The notes: a model not told the origin generated them from the letters alone. Numbered from the stretch's first letter, positions 53,001 to 61,204 are shown. The stretch: 64,000 nt of DNA from WS-2 sp036507005 (GCA_036507005.1 DASXQT010000080.1:17096-81095); one strand, 5' to 3'. Numbers and translations are program-made.

Positions 53001-53232
53001 TGCCCAGCGACTGGTCGAGCCGCTGGAGCACGGCCAGCCGCTGGGCCCCGGGCAGGGCCAGCGCGGATTCGAACTCCCGCGCCGCCTGCTCGAGACCCGC
53101 ACCGGCCGTGGGGGCCGCGGTCTTCGTCTTCGGCGGTGCCTTACGACCCGCCGCGGCCGGCGTCACCGCCACGGCCGCGACGAGCAGCATCGCCGGGAGA
53201 ACCCGCCCCGCGATCCTTCGCTTCCCGCTCAT
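50098..53232 (-). CDS. Exported tetratricopeptide repeat protein
   Basis: 1044 residues with a signal peptide (1-28) and then about 25 helical TPR-type repeats throughout (for example A-E-D-A-Y-R-K-A-Q, A-L-A-T-L-R-L-A-Q-C-E-Y, A-Y-E-Q-F-L-S-F-F-P). Such scaffolds hold protein complexes in the periplasm. It is 9 nt from the PorV-like gene and 57 nt before exbB, fully inside the operon. No enzymatic domain is visible. Confidence 0.85.
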   Translation of the reverse strand: MSGKRRIAGRVLPAMLLVAAVAVTPAAAGRKAPPKTKTAAPTAGAGLEQAAREFESALALPGAQRLAVLQRLDQSLGKIADDAGSADRGAALALAGAVRYARSDFAGAEDAYRKAQHADERGPFTDDAAFAEIRSLEAQGRDGEAAREWAKWEKDWAKSPLLAEARLAGAWNAIRRGDLAEARKTLTTLAAAAPWMSADARVVLARATALALDHKPAEALAVLGAKPAGAAATYLFALCQGATGSLLRSAAAFQEVADRYPGTPLRDPALLGKANAFLSAKDYRSAASEFARIATIIRDPAIRAEAELRAAGTLFLTGETDSALTLLNGVVGRYGETDVAARAQFLIGEVLVAEGRPGDAIVAYNRVLTTYFKHSVAASAQYRVARSLDAMGRRADATGSYEAVVRGYPLEPEAPAAAYLAGVGLLEGNRPLAAAPYFQLILDRYASHSDPNGLVVFASPEHQELVEAALCLLELSYHRAGNLGQLSGAPHLLLKRMPPSHSPWRAYALLIDADASAAMARYPDARQTLESLMQDFPDHPLGAAATRLLAWTYAREGQDSLAIATEERLLARYGARGDDAIVSGALLDIAHERFNQKRFRDAAGAYEDFLRRYPGHPKRLTALYQAGLCYLRVDRAGDAVDRWEAIVRDSAASPVAERAWARAGDLYFQADKFAEARRCYRGLLQNFANSSAAALATLRLAQCEYNAGNDAAALEMFSKTISTYPGTGVAREAQRGTELSLYRLSQSPNGEKVLARLIEQFPSSPFAADAQMRIARRAYAEKRWADGAEGFRRVVAQFPSFSAADQAQFLLADCYAQTQQKDEARKAYEQFLSFFPASDLRPTVQFRLGLMQFEAKEYAPATISFSLALQDTSSREVTAAALYNLALCHRLLGQGDDARAELERYRAGFPNDARSADVAYQLGDLHDAAGRPADAEREFLAALAGRPSVKLAVELNYRVGRCREQLNNPDGALRSYVQASLTGGLTDPFRLSAVARCAALYESKKQYTRALEAYRDLIRNAKDRELVAAASDRASQLEAATRRH

Positions 53233-53241
53233 GAGGGCTCC

Positions 53242-54495
53242 CTAGGGATTGGTCTGAATCGGGACGGTCACCTGCGGGCCGCCCGTCGAGATCTCCACCT
53301 TGCGCGTGGACGCGTTCAGCACGCGCCCTTCCTTGTCCTTGACCGTGAGCCGGTAGGTGTAGACGCCGTCCGCGACCGGAAGCCCGGTCTCGTCCTTGCC
53401 GTCCCACAGCACGTGGGCGGGCGGCAGTCCCGGCCCGCCGAAGCGGCGGACCGACTGGGCCGACTTGCTCTCGATGTCGAGCGACCAGCTGTCGGCCTCG
53501 CCCTTGGTGTGGGCGTTCAAGCTGATCTTGGTCACGGCCTTCTCGCCGGTGGGCGAGAACACCTCGGGCTCCGCGCGGTTGCTGGCGTAGAACCCGCCGA
53601 AGCGGTAGGAGAGGCCGACGCGGTGGGTCACCCCCAGCGGGTGGTCCGCCACGCCGTAGTCGAGCTGGTACTGGGGCGCGAAGCGGTAGGTGAACCCGCC
53701 GGTGGCGCGCTCGTCGGAGTAGCCGACCCGGAGCCCGATGCCGGGCTGGATCCAGTACTCGGCCCCGCCGTGGAGGCGCGCGCCCGGCCCGTCGGCCTGA
53801 TCCACCTCGGCCGAGATGTGGCCGCGGCCGTTCATGACGTCGAGTGCTACGCCGCCGCGGAACTCCATCGGGTAGGTCTCGGCCTCGCTGCGCAGCGTGA
53901 TGCTGGGGCCGCCCAGGTTGAGCACCGAGGCGCCCACGCGCAGCCCGGGCGTGATCTGGAACAGGCCGCCGAGGTCGGCGCCGAAGCCGCCGGCGCTGAA
54001 GCTCTCGATGCTCTGCTGCACCACCTTGAGGTTCGCGCCCACCGAGAGGCGCGAGCTGAACCCCTTGGCCATCGAGAACAGGTACGCGGTCTCGCTCTCG
54101 GTGAAGGTGCCGAGCGGGTCGTTCAGCTCGTTGGTGCGCTGGAATTCGCCCGAGCGCAGCGAGATCATCGAGAGGCCGAAGCTCGGCAGCCAGTTGCCCG
54201 GCAGCGCGAAGCTCAGGCTGTTGACCGAGGTGTCCTCGAACAGCCGGACGTTCTCGAACATGACCTGGTTCTGGTCCATGCGCTGGAGTCCGGCCGGATT
54301 CCACAGGATGCCGAGCGCGTCGTCCGCGGTGGCCACGAACGCCCCGCCCAGCCCCAGGGTGCGCGCCCCTTCGTAGCCGGTGAGCCACGAGCCGGGAGCG
54401 CCTCCGGCGCCCGAATCGGCGCCGGCGAGCGGCGCCGCGAGAACGCACGCCGCGAGGGTCGCGGCGGCGGCGAGTGTATGGAGCTTGCGGTTCAT
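53242..54495 (-). CDS. PorV/PorQ-like outer-membrane barrel with C-terminal FlgD-like domain
   Basis: 417 residues. Signal peptide 1-26, then G-A-R-T-L-G-L-G-G-A-F-V-A-T-A-D-D-A-L-G-I-L-W-N-P-A-G-L, the UPF0164/PorV-PorQ entry sequence found in FadL-like barrels. Amphipathic barrel strands run to ~330. The last ~85 residues hold a FlgD-like domain (L-W-D-G-K-D-E-T-G, D-G-V-Y-T-Y-R-L-T-V-K-D). PorV shuttles CTD cargo between the T9SS translocon and the attachment complex; here the barrel is fused to the fold found on the cargo. The ATG has GAGAGGAG upstream. Confidence 0.8.
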   Translation of the reverse strand: MNRKLHTLAAAATLAACVLAAPLAGADSGAGGAPGSWLTGYEGARTLGLGGAFVATADDALGILWNPAGLQRMDQNQVMFENVRLFEDTSVNSLSFALPGNWLPSFGLSMISLRSGEFQRTNELNDPLGTFTESETAYLFSMAKGFSSRLSVGANLKVVQQSIESFSAGGFGADLGGLFQITPGLRVGASVLNLGGPSITLRSEAETYPMEFRGGVALDVMNGRGHISAEVDQADGPGARLHGGAEYWIQPGIGLRVGYSDERATGGFTYRFAPQYQLDYGVADHPLGVTHRVGLSYRFGGFYASNRAEPEVFSPTGEKAVTKISLNAHTKGEADSWSLDIESKSAQSVRRFGGPGLPPAHVLWDGKDETGLPVADGVYTYRLTVKDKEGRVLNASTRKVEISTGGPQVTVPIQTNP

Positions 54496-54506
54496 GAGGT
54501 CTCCTC

Positions 54507-57506
54507 TCAGCGAACGACCGCGACCTTGCGGCGCATCACATGCAGAGTCTGGCCCGTCCCCTGGGCCTCCACGAGCACCACGTAGCCGCCGCTGGCGACC
54601 ACGTCGCCCGATCCGTTCCGGCCGTCCCACACCCATTCGTTCTGTCCCGTCCGGCCGCCCACGGCGCCGCGGTCCATGAAGACCTCGCGCACCAGCGCGC
54701 CGCTCTGGCTGTAGATCCGGATCGTGACGGAGGCGTTGTCGTCGAGCTTGTACGAGAGCGTGGTGCCCTGGAGCGGCGGGTGGCACGGGTTCGGGTAGTT
54801 GGTCACCGTGCCGCCCGGAGCGTCGGGATCCACGAACGACACCGCGACCTCGAGGTCGGCCGAGACGCCGCCCGTGCTGGCGCGGAGCACTTCCTTCTCC
54901 GGCTGCCGCGGGCTCAGCAGGTCGGCGCGCGCGACGCCGTTGGCGTCCGACGCGTTGTCGATCGGGGTGAGCGTGCCGGTGCCGGAGACGAGCGTGAAGC
55001 TCACCGGCTGGTCCGGGACGCCGTTGCGGAAGTCGTCCATCACCACCGCGCTCAGCGCGCCGTGCTTGTTGCCGTGCAGCCAGCTCGGGTCGCAGGTGAA
55101 CTGGATCGCCGTGGGCTGGCCGGGGGTGATGGCGATCACGTTGCTCACCGCCGGCGCGTTGCCGGCGTCGTCGCGCGCCACGAGCACGATCGGCTCGACG
55201 AAGCTGTACGTCTCCGAGATGGTGCGCTGGCCCTGGAGGAGCTGGAGCTCGGTGGGCACCAGCTCGCCGCGTCCGGGCTGCCCGGTCGAGGCGTGCTGCA
55301 CCGTCAGGCTCACGCGCGAGTTGACCTCCTGGATCACGCTGCCGGCGTCGTTGACCGCCCGGACCGTGAGCGTGAAGGGCTCGCCGGCGCGCGCCGCGGA
55401 GGGCGAGACCGAGGCCTCGAGGTGGAGCCCGCTGGAGATCGCGCGCACCTGCGTGGTGCTGCCGGCCTTCGAGGGATCGCTGAGGTCGGCCACGGTGATC
55501 TGCTGCCAACCGCCCGTGGCGAGCCGCACGGAGAACTCCGCGCGCCCGTCCACCATCGGCGCGTCGGGCCCGATCTGGGCCAGCGGGTCGCCGGAGGAGA
55601 CGTGCACCCGGTCGATCACGCCCGAGACCGGGTTCCACCACGGGTCGCAGGCGAGGACCGTGCAGGTGAAGGCGTAGTTGATCGACTGGTCGGTGGCGGC
55701 GCCGCCGCGGCCATTCGCGGTCCCGGGCGCGACCGTCTCACCCGGCGCGAGGATCAGCACCTTGGCGAACGCGCCGCCGAGAATGGTGACCTCGGCCGAG
55801 GTGTCGGGCCGGACCGCTGGCTGGTCCTTGTCGCTCACCCAGAGGCGCTGCGCGCCGCTCAGGGCGAGCCGCACCGGGACCAGCACCTGGCCGGAGGTGA
55901 GCGTGGTCTCGGCCGGCATGCCCGCGTAGGCGTCGCTCGAGCCGAGCGCGACCGTGTCGCTCGCCGTGTTCACCAGGTTCCAGAACTGGTCCACCGCGCG
56001 CACCGTGGCGGTGAACGGCGTGCCGGCGCGCTGGGTCGAGGGGCTGCCGGTCTTGCCGTCCGCGGTGCCCGGCTGGACGGTCTCGCCGGGCAGCAGGATC
56101 TGCATCGCGTAGAGCGCGGCCGCGCGCACCTCGAAGCGGTTGCTCGCGCCGGTGTGCGGCGTGGTGGCGAAGTCGGAGCAGGTGAACTGCACGTTCGCCC
56201 CGGCCCCGCGGAAGATCATGTTGCCCGACCACACGCCGTTCGCGAACGAGATCAGCTCGGGCGAGATGCTGCCGAGCCCGGTGTTGGCGTAGAGCACGGC
56301 GTCGGCGTTGTAGCCCGGCACGGTGTTGTTGCTCGCGTCCACCGCCCTGATGGTCACGGCCACCGGCTGGCCCGCGATCTGGGGCGAGGCGATGGTGGCG
56401 ATCGCGAAGTGGTGCGCCGCGTTCGGAATCACCGGGATGCCGGCGGTGGTCATGCCGATGGTGCTCGAGTTGTCCCGGTCGGTCGCGGTCAGGGTCTGGG
56501 TGCCGACGGTGTAGAGCGTGACGTTCACCGTCACCCGGCCCGAGCTCAGCGTGGACGACGAGGGCGTGACGCCCGCGGGGTCGGTGGTGGTGAGCCGGAC
56601 CCGGTGATCGCTGCCGGTCTGGTTCCACCAGTTGTCGGTGGAGAAGATGGTCACCTGGAAGGGCACGCTCGAGATCTGGCTCGAGGGGGAGCCCGTGAGG
56701 CCGGTCTCGGTGACGGGCGCCGGGGTCTGTCCCGGAAGGATCACGAGCAGGCGCTTGAACGAGTTCGCCCGCACGTTGAAGAACTCGCTCGTTCCGTCCT
56801 TGCCCGGCAGACCCGGGAGCCAGGCGTAGAGCACCGCGCCCCGGTCCACGGTCTCGTCCTTGCGGTAGCAGGTGACGTCCCCGCTCCACTTGCCGGAGCT
56901 CATGGTCACGGTGGCCGGCGAGGTCGCGGCCTCGCCGAAGTTCGTGATCTCCTTGAGGCTCACCACGCCGTTGAAGCCCGAGACCGTGCTGAGCGAGGGA
57001 TCCACGGCCGTGATCGTCATCGGGAACGCCACGCCGGCCCTCTGGTCGTGCGGGTCGACGTGCGAGAACCGGAAGCCCAGCAGGACCTGGGTCTTCACCG
57101 AAGCCGAGGCGCCGTCCGGGATCGTGATGTCGGACTGGTCGTGGGCGTAGAGCGTGAAGTTGCCGGCGGAGTTCAGCGTCACCGTGTAGGTCCGCGTGCC
57201 GGCCTGGAGCTGGACCGCCGAGGGCAGAGTCGCGCTCTCGTCGGAGGCCAGCACCTCGATCACGTCGGTGACCGTGTTCACCAGGTTCCACTGGCTGTCG
57301 CAGGCCCGCACCGTGATGGTGAACGGGATGTTGGCGACCTGGGACTTGGCGCTGCCGGACTTGCCGGTGCTCGAGCCCGGCGCTGCGGTCTCGCCCGGCA
57401 GGAGGACCTGGAGTCGGGAGAAGGGGCCTGCGGCCGCCGGGGCGCCCCAGAGCGATGCCGCGAGCGCGATCGCGGCGGCGGTGCGAATGGATGAAGCTGG
57501 ACGCAT
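54507..57506 (-). CDS. Large surface protein with Ig-like modules and FlgD-like CTD
   Basis: 999 residues; first gene of the operon. After a signal peptide (~1-26) come at least four copies of a module opening L-L-P-G-E-T-x-x-P-G and G-K-S/T-G, continuing F-T-x-T-V-R-A-x-D and W-N-L-V, each followed by an Ig-like beta-sandwich. A further Ig-like (Big1-like) region follows, then the CTD (Y-P-N-P-C-H-P-P-L-Q-G-T-T, W-D-G-R-N-G-S-G, G-G-Y-V-V-L-V-E). It is probably an adhesin or surface fibre and the cargo or structural partner of the machinery downstream. I start at ATG 57506; ATG 57512 is also in frame. Confidence 0.8.
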   Translation of the reverse strand: MRPASSIRTAAAIALAASLWGAPAAAGPFSRLQVLLPGETAAPGSSTGKSGSAKSQVANIPFTITVRACDSQWNLVNTVTDVIEVLASDESATLPSAVQLQAGTRTYTVTLNSAGNFTLYAHDQSDITIPDGASASVKTQVLLGFRFSHVDPHDQRAGVAFPMTITAVDPSLSTVSGFNGVVSLKEITNFGEAATSPATVTMSSGKWSGDVTCYRKDETVDRGAVLYAWLPGLPGKDGTSEFFNVRANSFKRLLVILPGQTPAPVTETGLTGSPSSQISSVPFQVTIFSTDNWWNQTGSDHRVRLTTTDPAGVTPSSSTLSSGRVTVNVTLYTVGTQTLTATDRDNSSTIGMTTAGIPVIPNAAHHFAIATIASPQIAGQPVAVTIRAVDASNNTVPGYNADAVLYANTGLGSISPELISFANGVWSGNMIFRGAGANVQFTCSDFATTPHTGASNRFEVRAAALYAMQILLPGETVQPGTADGKTGSPSTQRAGTPFTATVRAVDQFWNLVNTASDTVALGSSDAYAGMPAETTLTSGQVLVPVRLALSGAQRLWVSDKDQPAVRPDTSAEVTILGGAFAKVLILAPGETVAPGTANGRGGAATDQSINYAFTCTVLACDPWWNPVSGVIDRVHVSSGDPLAQIGPDAPMVDGRAEFSVRLATGGWQQITVADLSDPSKAGSTTQVRAISSGLHLEASVSPSAARAGEPFTLTVRAVNDAGSVIQEVNSRVSLTVQHASTGQPGRGELVPTELQLLQGQRTISETYSFVEPIVLVARDDAGNAPAVSNVIAITPGQPTAIQFTCDPSWLHGNKHGALSAVVMDDFRNGVPDQPVSFTLVSGTGTLTPIDNASDANGVARADLLSPRQPEKEVLRASTGGVSADLEVAVSFVDPDAPGGTVTNYPNPCHPPLQGTTLSYKLDDNASVTIRIYSQSGALVREVFMDRGAVGGRTGQNEWVWDGRNGSGDVVASGGYVVLVEAQGTGQTLHVMRRKVAVVR

Positions 57507-57718
57507 GGTCATTCCCCCTGCCCCCAACGAAGTGCGACTGGCTTTGTCGCGCACGGCCAGGGCTGCGTGCCGCGCGGCACCGGCCCGCAATGACACACGG
57601 GCACGAACGCGCGGCGCCCTGGACGCAGGGTGTGTGCCGGTCGATCGTGCGGGAAGCAGCGCGAGTTGCACGGCGGGCGCGAGCGCGTTGTGCCGACGCG
57701 GGCTAGCCCCTCGCCGAT

Positions 57719-57734
57719 TGCAAATGCCCTGCCC
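57719..57734 (-). promoter_or_regulatory. Sigma54-like -24/-12 promoter for the operon
   Basis: On the minus strand GGGCAGGGCATTTGCA shows GG-N10-GC with the TTGCA -12 box, a fair match to TGGCACG-N4-TTGCA. It lies ~215 nt upstream of the first gene. Confidence 0.25.
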
Positions 57735-57863
57735 GATTTTCCGCGCGGGGCGGTGCGGCGGGCCCCCGGTTGGGTGATATGGCCGAGGCCGCAGAGTGCG
57801 AACGGCGATGCCCGGCTTGCGCAATGCGATGCGGTGGGAAGGAACGACACGACCGGCCGGGGG

Positions 57864-57878
57864 CGTTGCGCGGCAACG
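57864..57878 (+). promoter_or_regulatory. Palindrome upstream of metal ATPase
   Basis: CGTTGC-GCG-GCAACG, a perfect 6-3-6 palindrome 37 nt before the ATPase ATG. Possible operator for a metal-responsive repressor or activator; no regulator gene is adjacent. Confidence 0.35.
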
Positions 57879-57914
57879 GGTCAGCGGGTCACGTGTGCTA
57901 GCCTTGGCTCGAAC

Positions 57915-60290
57915 ATGAGCGCGCCCATGCAGCGCCAGCCGCCCGCCGTGGAGGAGCGCGGGGGCCCGGACCACATGCCGCTTCCCGTCGAGGGCGAGGG
58001 CTGCCTCGAGATCCTCGCCGACCGGCTGCGCTCGAGCCCCGGCGTGGTGGCGATCGAGGCCGACTTCCGCGACAGCACGCTGACCGTCCGCTACCAGCCG
58101 TCCCTGGTCGCGCCCGAGGACGTGAACGCGCTGGCCGGGGAGGTGGGGGCGCTGTTTGCCCAGCGCGTGACCTACTGCGAGCGCCGGGAATCGCCCGGCG
58201 CCTGCGAGGAGTGCGCGCTGCGCATGGGGCGGATGACCCCGGCCGCCGCCGCCGAGTTCCAGGTCACCGCCGACCGCCGGCGCGTGGGCCTGTCGCGGCG
58301 CCAGGTGCCGCCCGACAGCGCCGAGCTCAAGCGCCCGCTCGCGCCCGCCAAGCCGTGGGGGGCGACGCTGTCGTCGGCCGAGCAGGAGCAGCTCGCGCGC
58401 GGCCGCGCCATGGCCGCGCTGACCGCCGCGTGCCTGACGCTGCTCGTGGCCGGCGCGGCGCTCGAGCGGCTCCCGGTCCCCGCGATCTGGCACGACGCGG
58501 CCTACGCGCTCTCGGCGCTCGCCGGCGGATGGTTCGCGCTGCGCTCCTCGCTGCGCTCGCTGGCCCGGCTCCGGTTCGACGTGAACCTGCTCATGATCCT
58601 GGCCGCGATCGGAGCCGGGGCGATCGGCTACGTCTTCGAAGGCGCGGTGCTCATGCTGCTCTTCTCGCTCAGCAACACGCTCGAGGTCTACACCATGGGG
58701 CGCACGCGCCACGCCCTGCGCGCGCTGCTCTCGCTGCGCCCGGCGCGTGCCCTGGTGCGGCGTGGGGGGCGCGAGATCGAGGTCGAGGCCGAGGCGGTGC
58801 AGGTGGGGGAGCGCGTGATCGTGAAGCCCGGCGAGGCGATCCCGGTGGACGGGGTGGTGCTCACCGGGCAATCGTTGGTGGACCAGAGCCACCTCACCGG
58901 CGAATCGGTCCCGGTCGAGAAGGGGCCCGGCGAGCGCGTGTTCGCCGGCACGCTGAACCAGCAGGGCGCGATCGAGGTGCGCACCACGCGCGCCGCGGGC
59001 GACACCACGCTGGCGCGGATCGTGACCCTGGTGCAGCAGGCGCAGGCGCAGAAGTCGCGCACCGAGGAGGTGGCCGAGTGGGTGGGGCGCTACTACACCA
59101 TCGTCGTCATGATCGGCGCCGCGGCCATGATCGTGATCCCGCCGCTGTTCCTCGCGAGCGACTTCACGCGCTCCTTCTACCGCGCCATGACGCTGCTGGT
59201 CGTGGCCTCGCCGTGCGCGCTCGTGATCGCCACGCCCGCCACCATCCTGTCGGCGATCGCGAACGCGGCGCGCCACGGGGTGCTGTTCAAGGGCGGGCGA
59301 TTCATCGAGGCCCTGGGCCGCGTCCGCGCGGTGGCGTTCGACAAGACCGGGACTCTGACCCACGGGCGCTTCGAGGTCACCGACGTCGTGGCGCTCGACG
59401 GCGCGACCGCGGACGAGGTGCTGGCGTGGGCGGCGGGCGCCGAGAAGCGCTCCCCGCATCCGCTCGCCCAGGCGGTGGTGCGCGCGGCCGAGGCCCGCGG
59501 GCTCGCGATCCGGCCCGCGGAGCAGCTCACGCAGCACCTCGGCAAGGGTCTGGTCGCCCTGGTGGACGGCTCCGCCGTCGAGGTCGGCACGCCCGCGCTG
59601 TTCGCCGCGCTCGGCATCGAGGTGCCGGGGGAAGGGCGGCGCGAGCTCGAGCGCCTGACCCGCTCCGCCCGCACCGCCATGCTGGTGCGGCGCGGCCCGC
59701 GCTGGGGCGTGATCGCCGCGGCCGACGAGCCCCGGCCGGCGGCGGCGGAAACCGTGGCCGCGCTCAAGCGGCAGGGCCTCGCGGCGGTGGTGCTGCTGTC
59801 GGGGGACGGTCTGGCCACGGTCGAGGCGATCGCGCGCCGCACCGGGGTCGACGCCTACCACGGGGCGCTGCTGCCCGAGCAGAAGGTGAACGTGGTCGGC
59901 GAGCTGGAGGGTCGCTACGGCGCGGTCGCGATGGTGGGGGACGGCGTGAACGACGCCCCGGCACTGGCCCGCGCCACGGTCGGCATCGCGATGGGCGGGA
60001 TCGGCAGCGACGCCGCGATGGAGAGCGCCGACGTGGTGCTGATGGCGGACGACCTCACCGCCCTGCCCTACGCGGTGCGGCTGTGCCGGCGCTCGCGCCG
60101 GGTGGTGGCGCAGAACGTCGTGATCGCCACCGGGGTGATGCTGGTGCTCGTGGCGCTGGTGTTCTTCGGGCACCTCACGCCGTTCGGACCCCTGAGGCTC
60201 CCGGTCGCGGTCTCGGGCCACGAGGGGAGCACGGTGGTGGTAATCCTGAACGGGCTGCGGCTGCTGGGGGTGCGGCGCTCCTCGGGGTGA
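57915..60290 (+). CDS. P1B-4-type heavy-metal translocating ATPase
   Basis: 791 residues from ATG 57915. The core is complete: L-T-G-E-S, D476-K-T-G-T-L-T (phosphorylated Asp), S-P-H-P-L-A and G-D-G-V-N-D-A-P-A. The membrane metal site reads S432-P-C rather than C-P-C, and the last helix has H769-E-G-S-T. Together these define the P1B-4 subgroup (CoaT/CtpD-like), which exports Co(II) and other divalent metals, possibly Fe or Zn. The N-terminus resembles an HMA domain but has lost CxxC (only C30); a nearby P-G-A-C97-E-E-C100-A may substitute. Preceded by a palindromic operator candidate. Confidence 0.9.
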   Translation: MSAPMQRQPPAVEERGGPDHMPLPVEGEGCLEILADRLRSSPGVVAIEADFRDSTLTVRYQPSLVAPEDVNALAGEVGALFAQRVTYCERRESPGACEECALRMGRMTPAAAAEFQVTADRRRVGLSRRQVPPDSAELKRPLAPAKPWGATLSSAEQEQLARGRAMAALTAACLTLLVAGAALERLPVPAIWHDAAYALSALAGGWFALRSSLRSLARLRFDVNLLMILAAIGAGAIGYVFEGAVLMLLFSLSNTLEVYTMGRTRHALRALLSLRPARALVRRGGREIEVEAEAVQVGERVIVKPGEAIPVDGVVLTGQSLVDQSHLTGESVPVEKGPGERVFAGTLNQQGAIEVRTTRAAGDTTLARIVTLVQQAQAQKSRTEEVAEWVGRYYTIVVMIGAAAMIVIPPLFLASDFTRSFYRAMTLLVVASPCALVIATPATILSAIANAARHGVLFKGGRFIEALGRVRAVAFDKTGTLTHGRFEVTDVVALDGATADEVLAWAAGAEKRSPHPLAQAVVRAAEARGLAIRPAEQLTQHLGKGLVALVDGSAVEVGTPALFAALGIEVPGEGRRELERLTRSARTAMLVRRGPRWGVIAAADEPRPAAAETVAALKRQGLAAVVLLSGDGLATVEAIARRTGVDAYHGALLPEQKVNVVGELEGRYGAVAMVGDGVNDAPALARATVGIAMGGIGSDAAMESADVVLMADDLTALPYAVRLCRRSRRVVAQNVVIATGVMLVLVALVFFGHLTPFGPLRLPVAVSGHEGSTVVVILNGLRLLGVRRSSG

Positions 60291-60329
60291 CGAGCACGCC
60301 GCCTTTCGCCGCGGCGGGCTCGCGAAGCG

Positions 60330-60950
60330 CTAGACCTTGATGATCACCCGGGCGCGGGCCGGCCGCGCCCACTCGGAGTGGGCGCTTGCCCTCGCGCGCG
60401 CCGCGCTCCTGGCGATGGCCCGGCTCGGGCAGAGCGGGCATGCGGGACAGCCCGACAGGGCGCTCTTCGCGCACTCCCTCGCCGCCTCGGTCGCGCACTC
60501 CTGCGCGGCCTCGATCGTGCCCGCGTCCGTCGCGCCGTTCCCGGTCTCGCCACCTGGCACGGTCGCGTCCGCAACGCTCTCGCCGTCCCCGGTCTCGCCG
60601 CCCGGCACGATCAGGCCCGCAACCTCTGCGCCATTTCCGGTCTCGCTGCCGGTCTGGCCCGCGCAGAGCCCGGTCCCCTGCGTCGCGACGAGCGCCAGAC
60701 GGTAGAGCTGCGAGGCCCGCCGCGCCCCTTCGAGCGCCAGATCGCCGGCCGCCGCCCGGGCGCGCTCGGCCGCGAGCGTCCACAGCTCACGGGCGACGAT
60801 CCCGCCCGCCTCGAGCACGGCGCGGCTCCGCATGCTCTCGATCAATACCTGAGCGTGCGGGGTGACGGCGTGGACCGCGGCCAGCTCGCTCCCGCCCAGC
60901 GTGAGTGCGAGCAGCCCGACCATCGAGGTGTAGCGGGTCGTCTTCGACAT
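60330..60950 (-). CDS. Exported Cys-containing protein with 16-residue repeats
   Basis: 206 residues from an ATG with AGGAGG at ideal spacing, so translation is credible. Signal peptide ~1-28, then a helical Arg/Ala-rich region, three 16-residue repeats (101-148; G-x-E-T-G-x-G) and a Cys cluster C168-P-A-C-P-L-C174 close to the Arg-rich C-terminus. No family is recognised. The Cys cluster next to a metal-ATPase gene raises the idea of metal binding, but the spacing is unlike known sites. Confidence 0.55.
   Translation of the reverse strand: MSKTTRYTSMVGLLALTLGGSELAAVHAVTPHAQVLIESMRSRAVLEAGGIVARELWTLAAERARAAAGDLALEGARRASQLYRLALVATQGTGLCAGQTGSETGNGAEVAGLIVPGGETGDGESVADATVPGGETGNGATDAGTIEAAQECATEAARECAKSALSGCPACPLCPSRAIARSAARARASAHSEWARPARARVIIKV
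60507..60650. repeat. Three 48-bp coding repeats
   Basis: Three tandem 48-bp units encode the 16-residue repeats of the exported Cys-containing protein. Confidence 0.7.
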
Positions 60951-61204
60951 GGCGCCTCCTCATCGATTCGCGCCCCTCGGGGCGCCGGACGTTGGTGTAA
61001 AGGTGACGTCCGGTTGGACGGAAAGTTCTTCCGGAGGGTTGCAATCGCACAAGACAGGTAGGCGTCAAGCGGCGACATTTTGCGTGGCGTGGACAGGCGT
61101 GCGAGCGGGCGGGCGCGCGCCGCTCGCGAATGCCCCGCGCTGGTGCTGGACTTGTGGGCGCTGGTCGGAAGGGCTTGAAAGTGCGATGCGCCCGGCACGC
61201 GGTC

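Larger units (their letters stand above)
57507..57914. other. 408-bp divergent intergenic region
   Basis: Control region between the leftward operon and the rightward metal ATPase. It holds a sigma54-like element and a 15-bp palindrome, both annotated separately. No gene is recognised. Confidence 0.5.

Noticed and set aside
48994..54585. An 1863-codon plus-strand open frame opposite exbD, exbB, the TPR gene and the PorV-like gene
   Set aside because: It runs antisense to well-supported family members and has no domain, leader or ribosome site.
54507..60221. A 1904-codon minus-strand open frame covering the operon control region and the metal ATPase
   Set aside because: Its upstream half is antisense to a confirmed P1B ATPase and has Arg/His/Gly-rich nonsense composition. 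Long antisense frames are expected in DNA this GC-rich. Only the 57506-54507 part is a gene.
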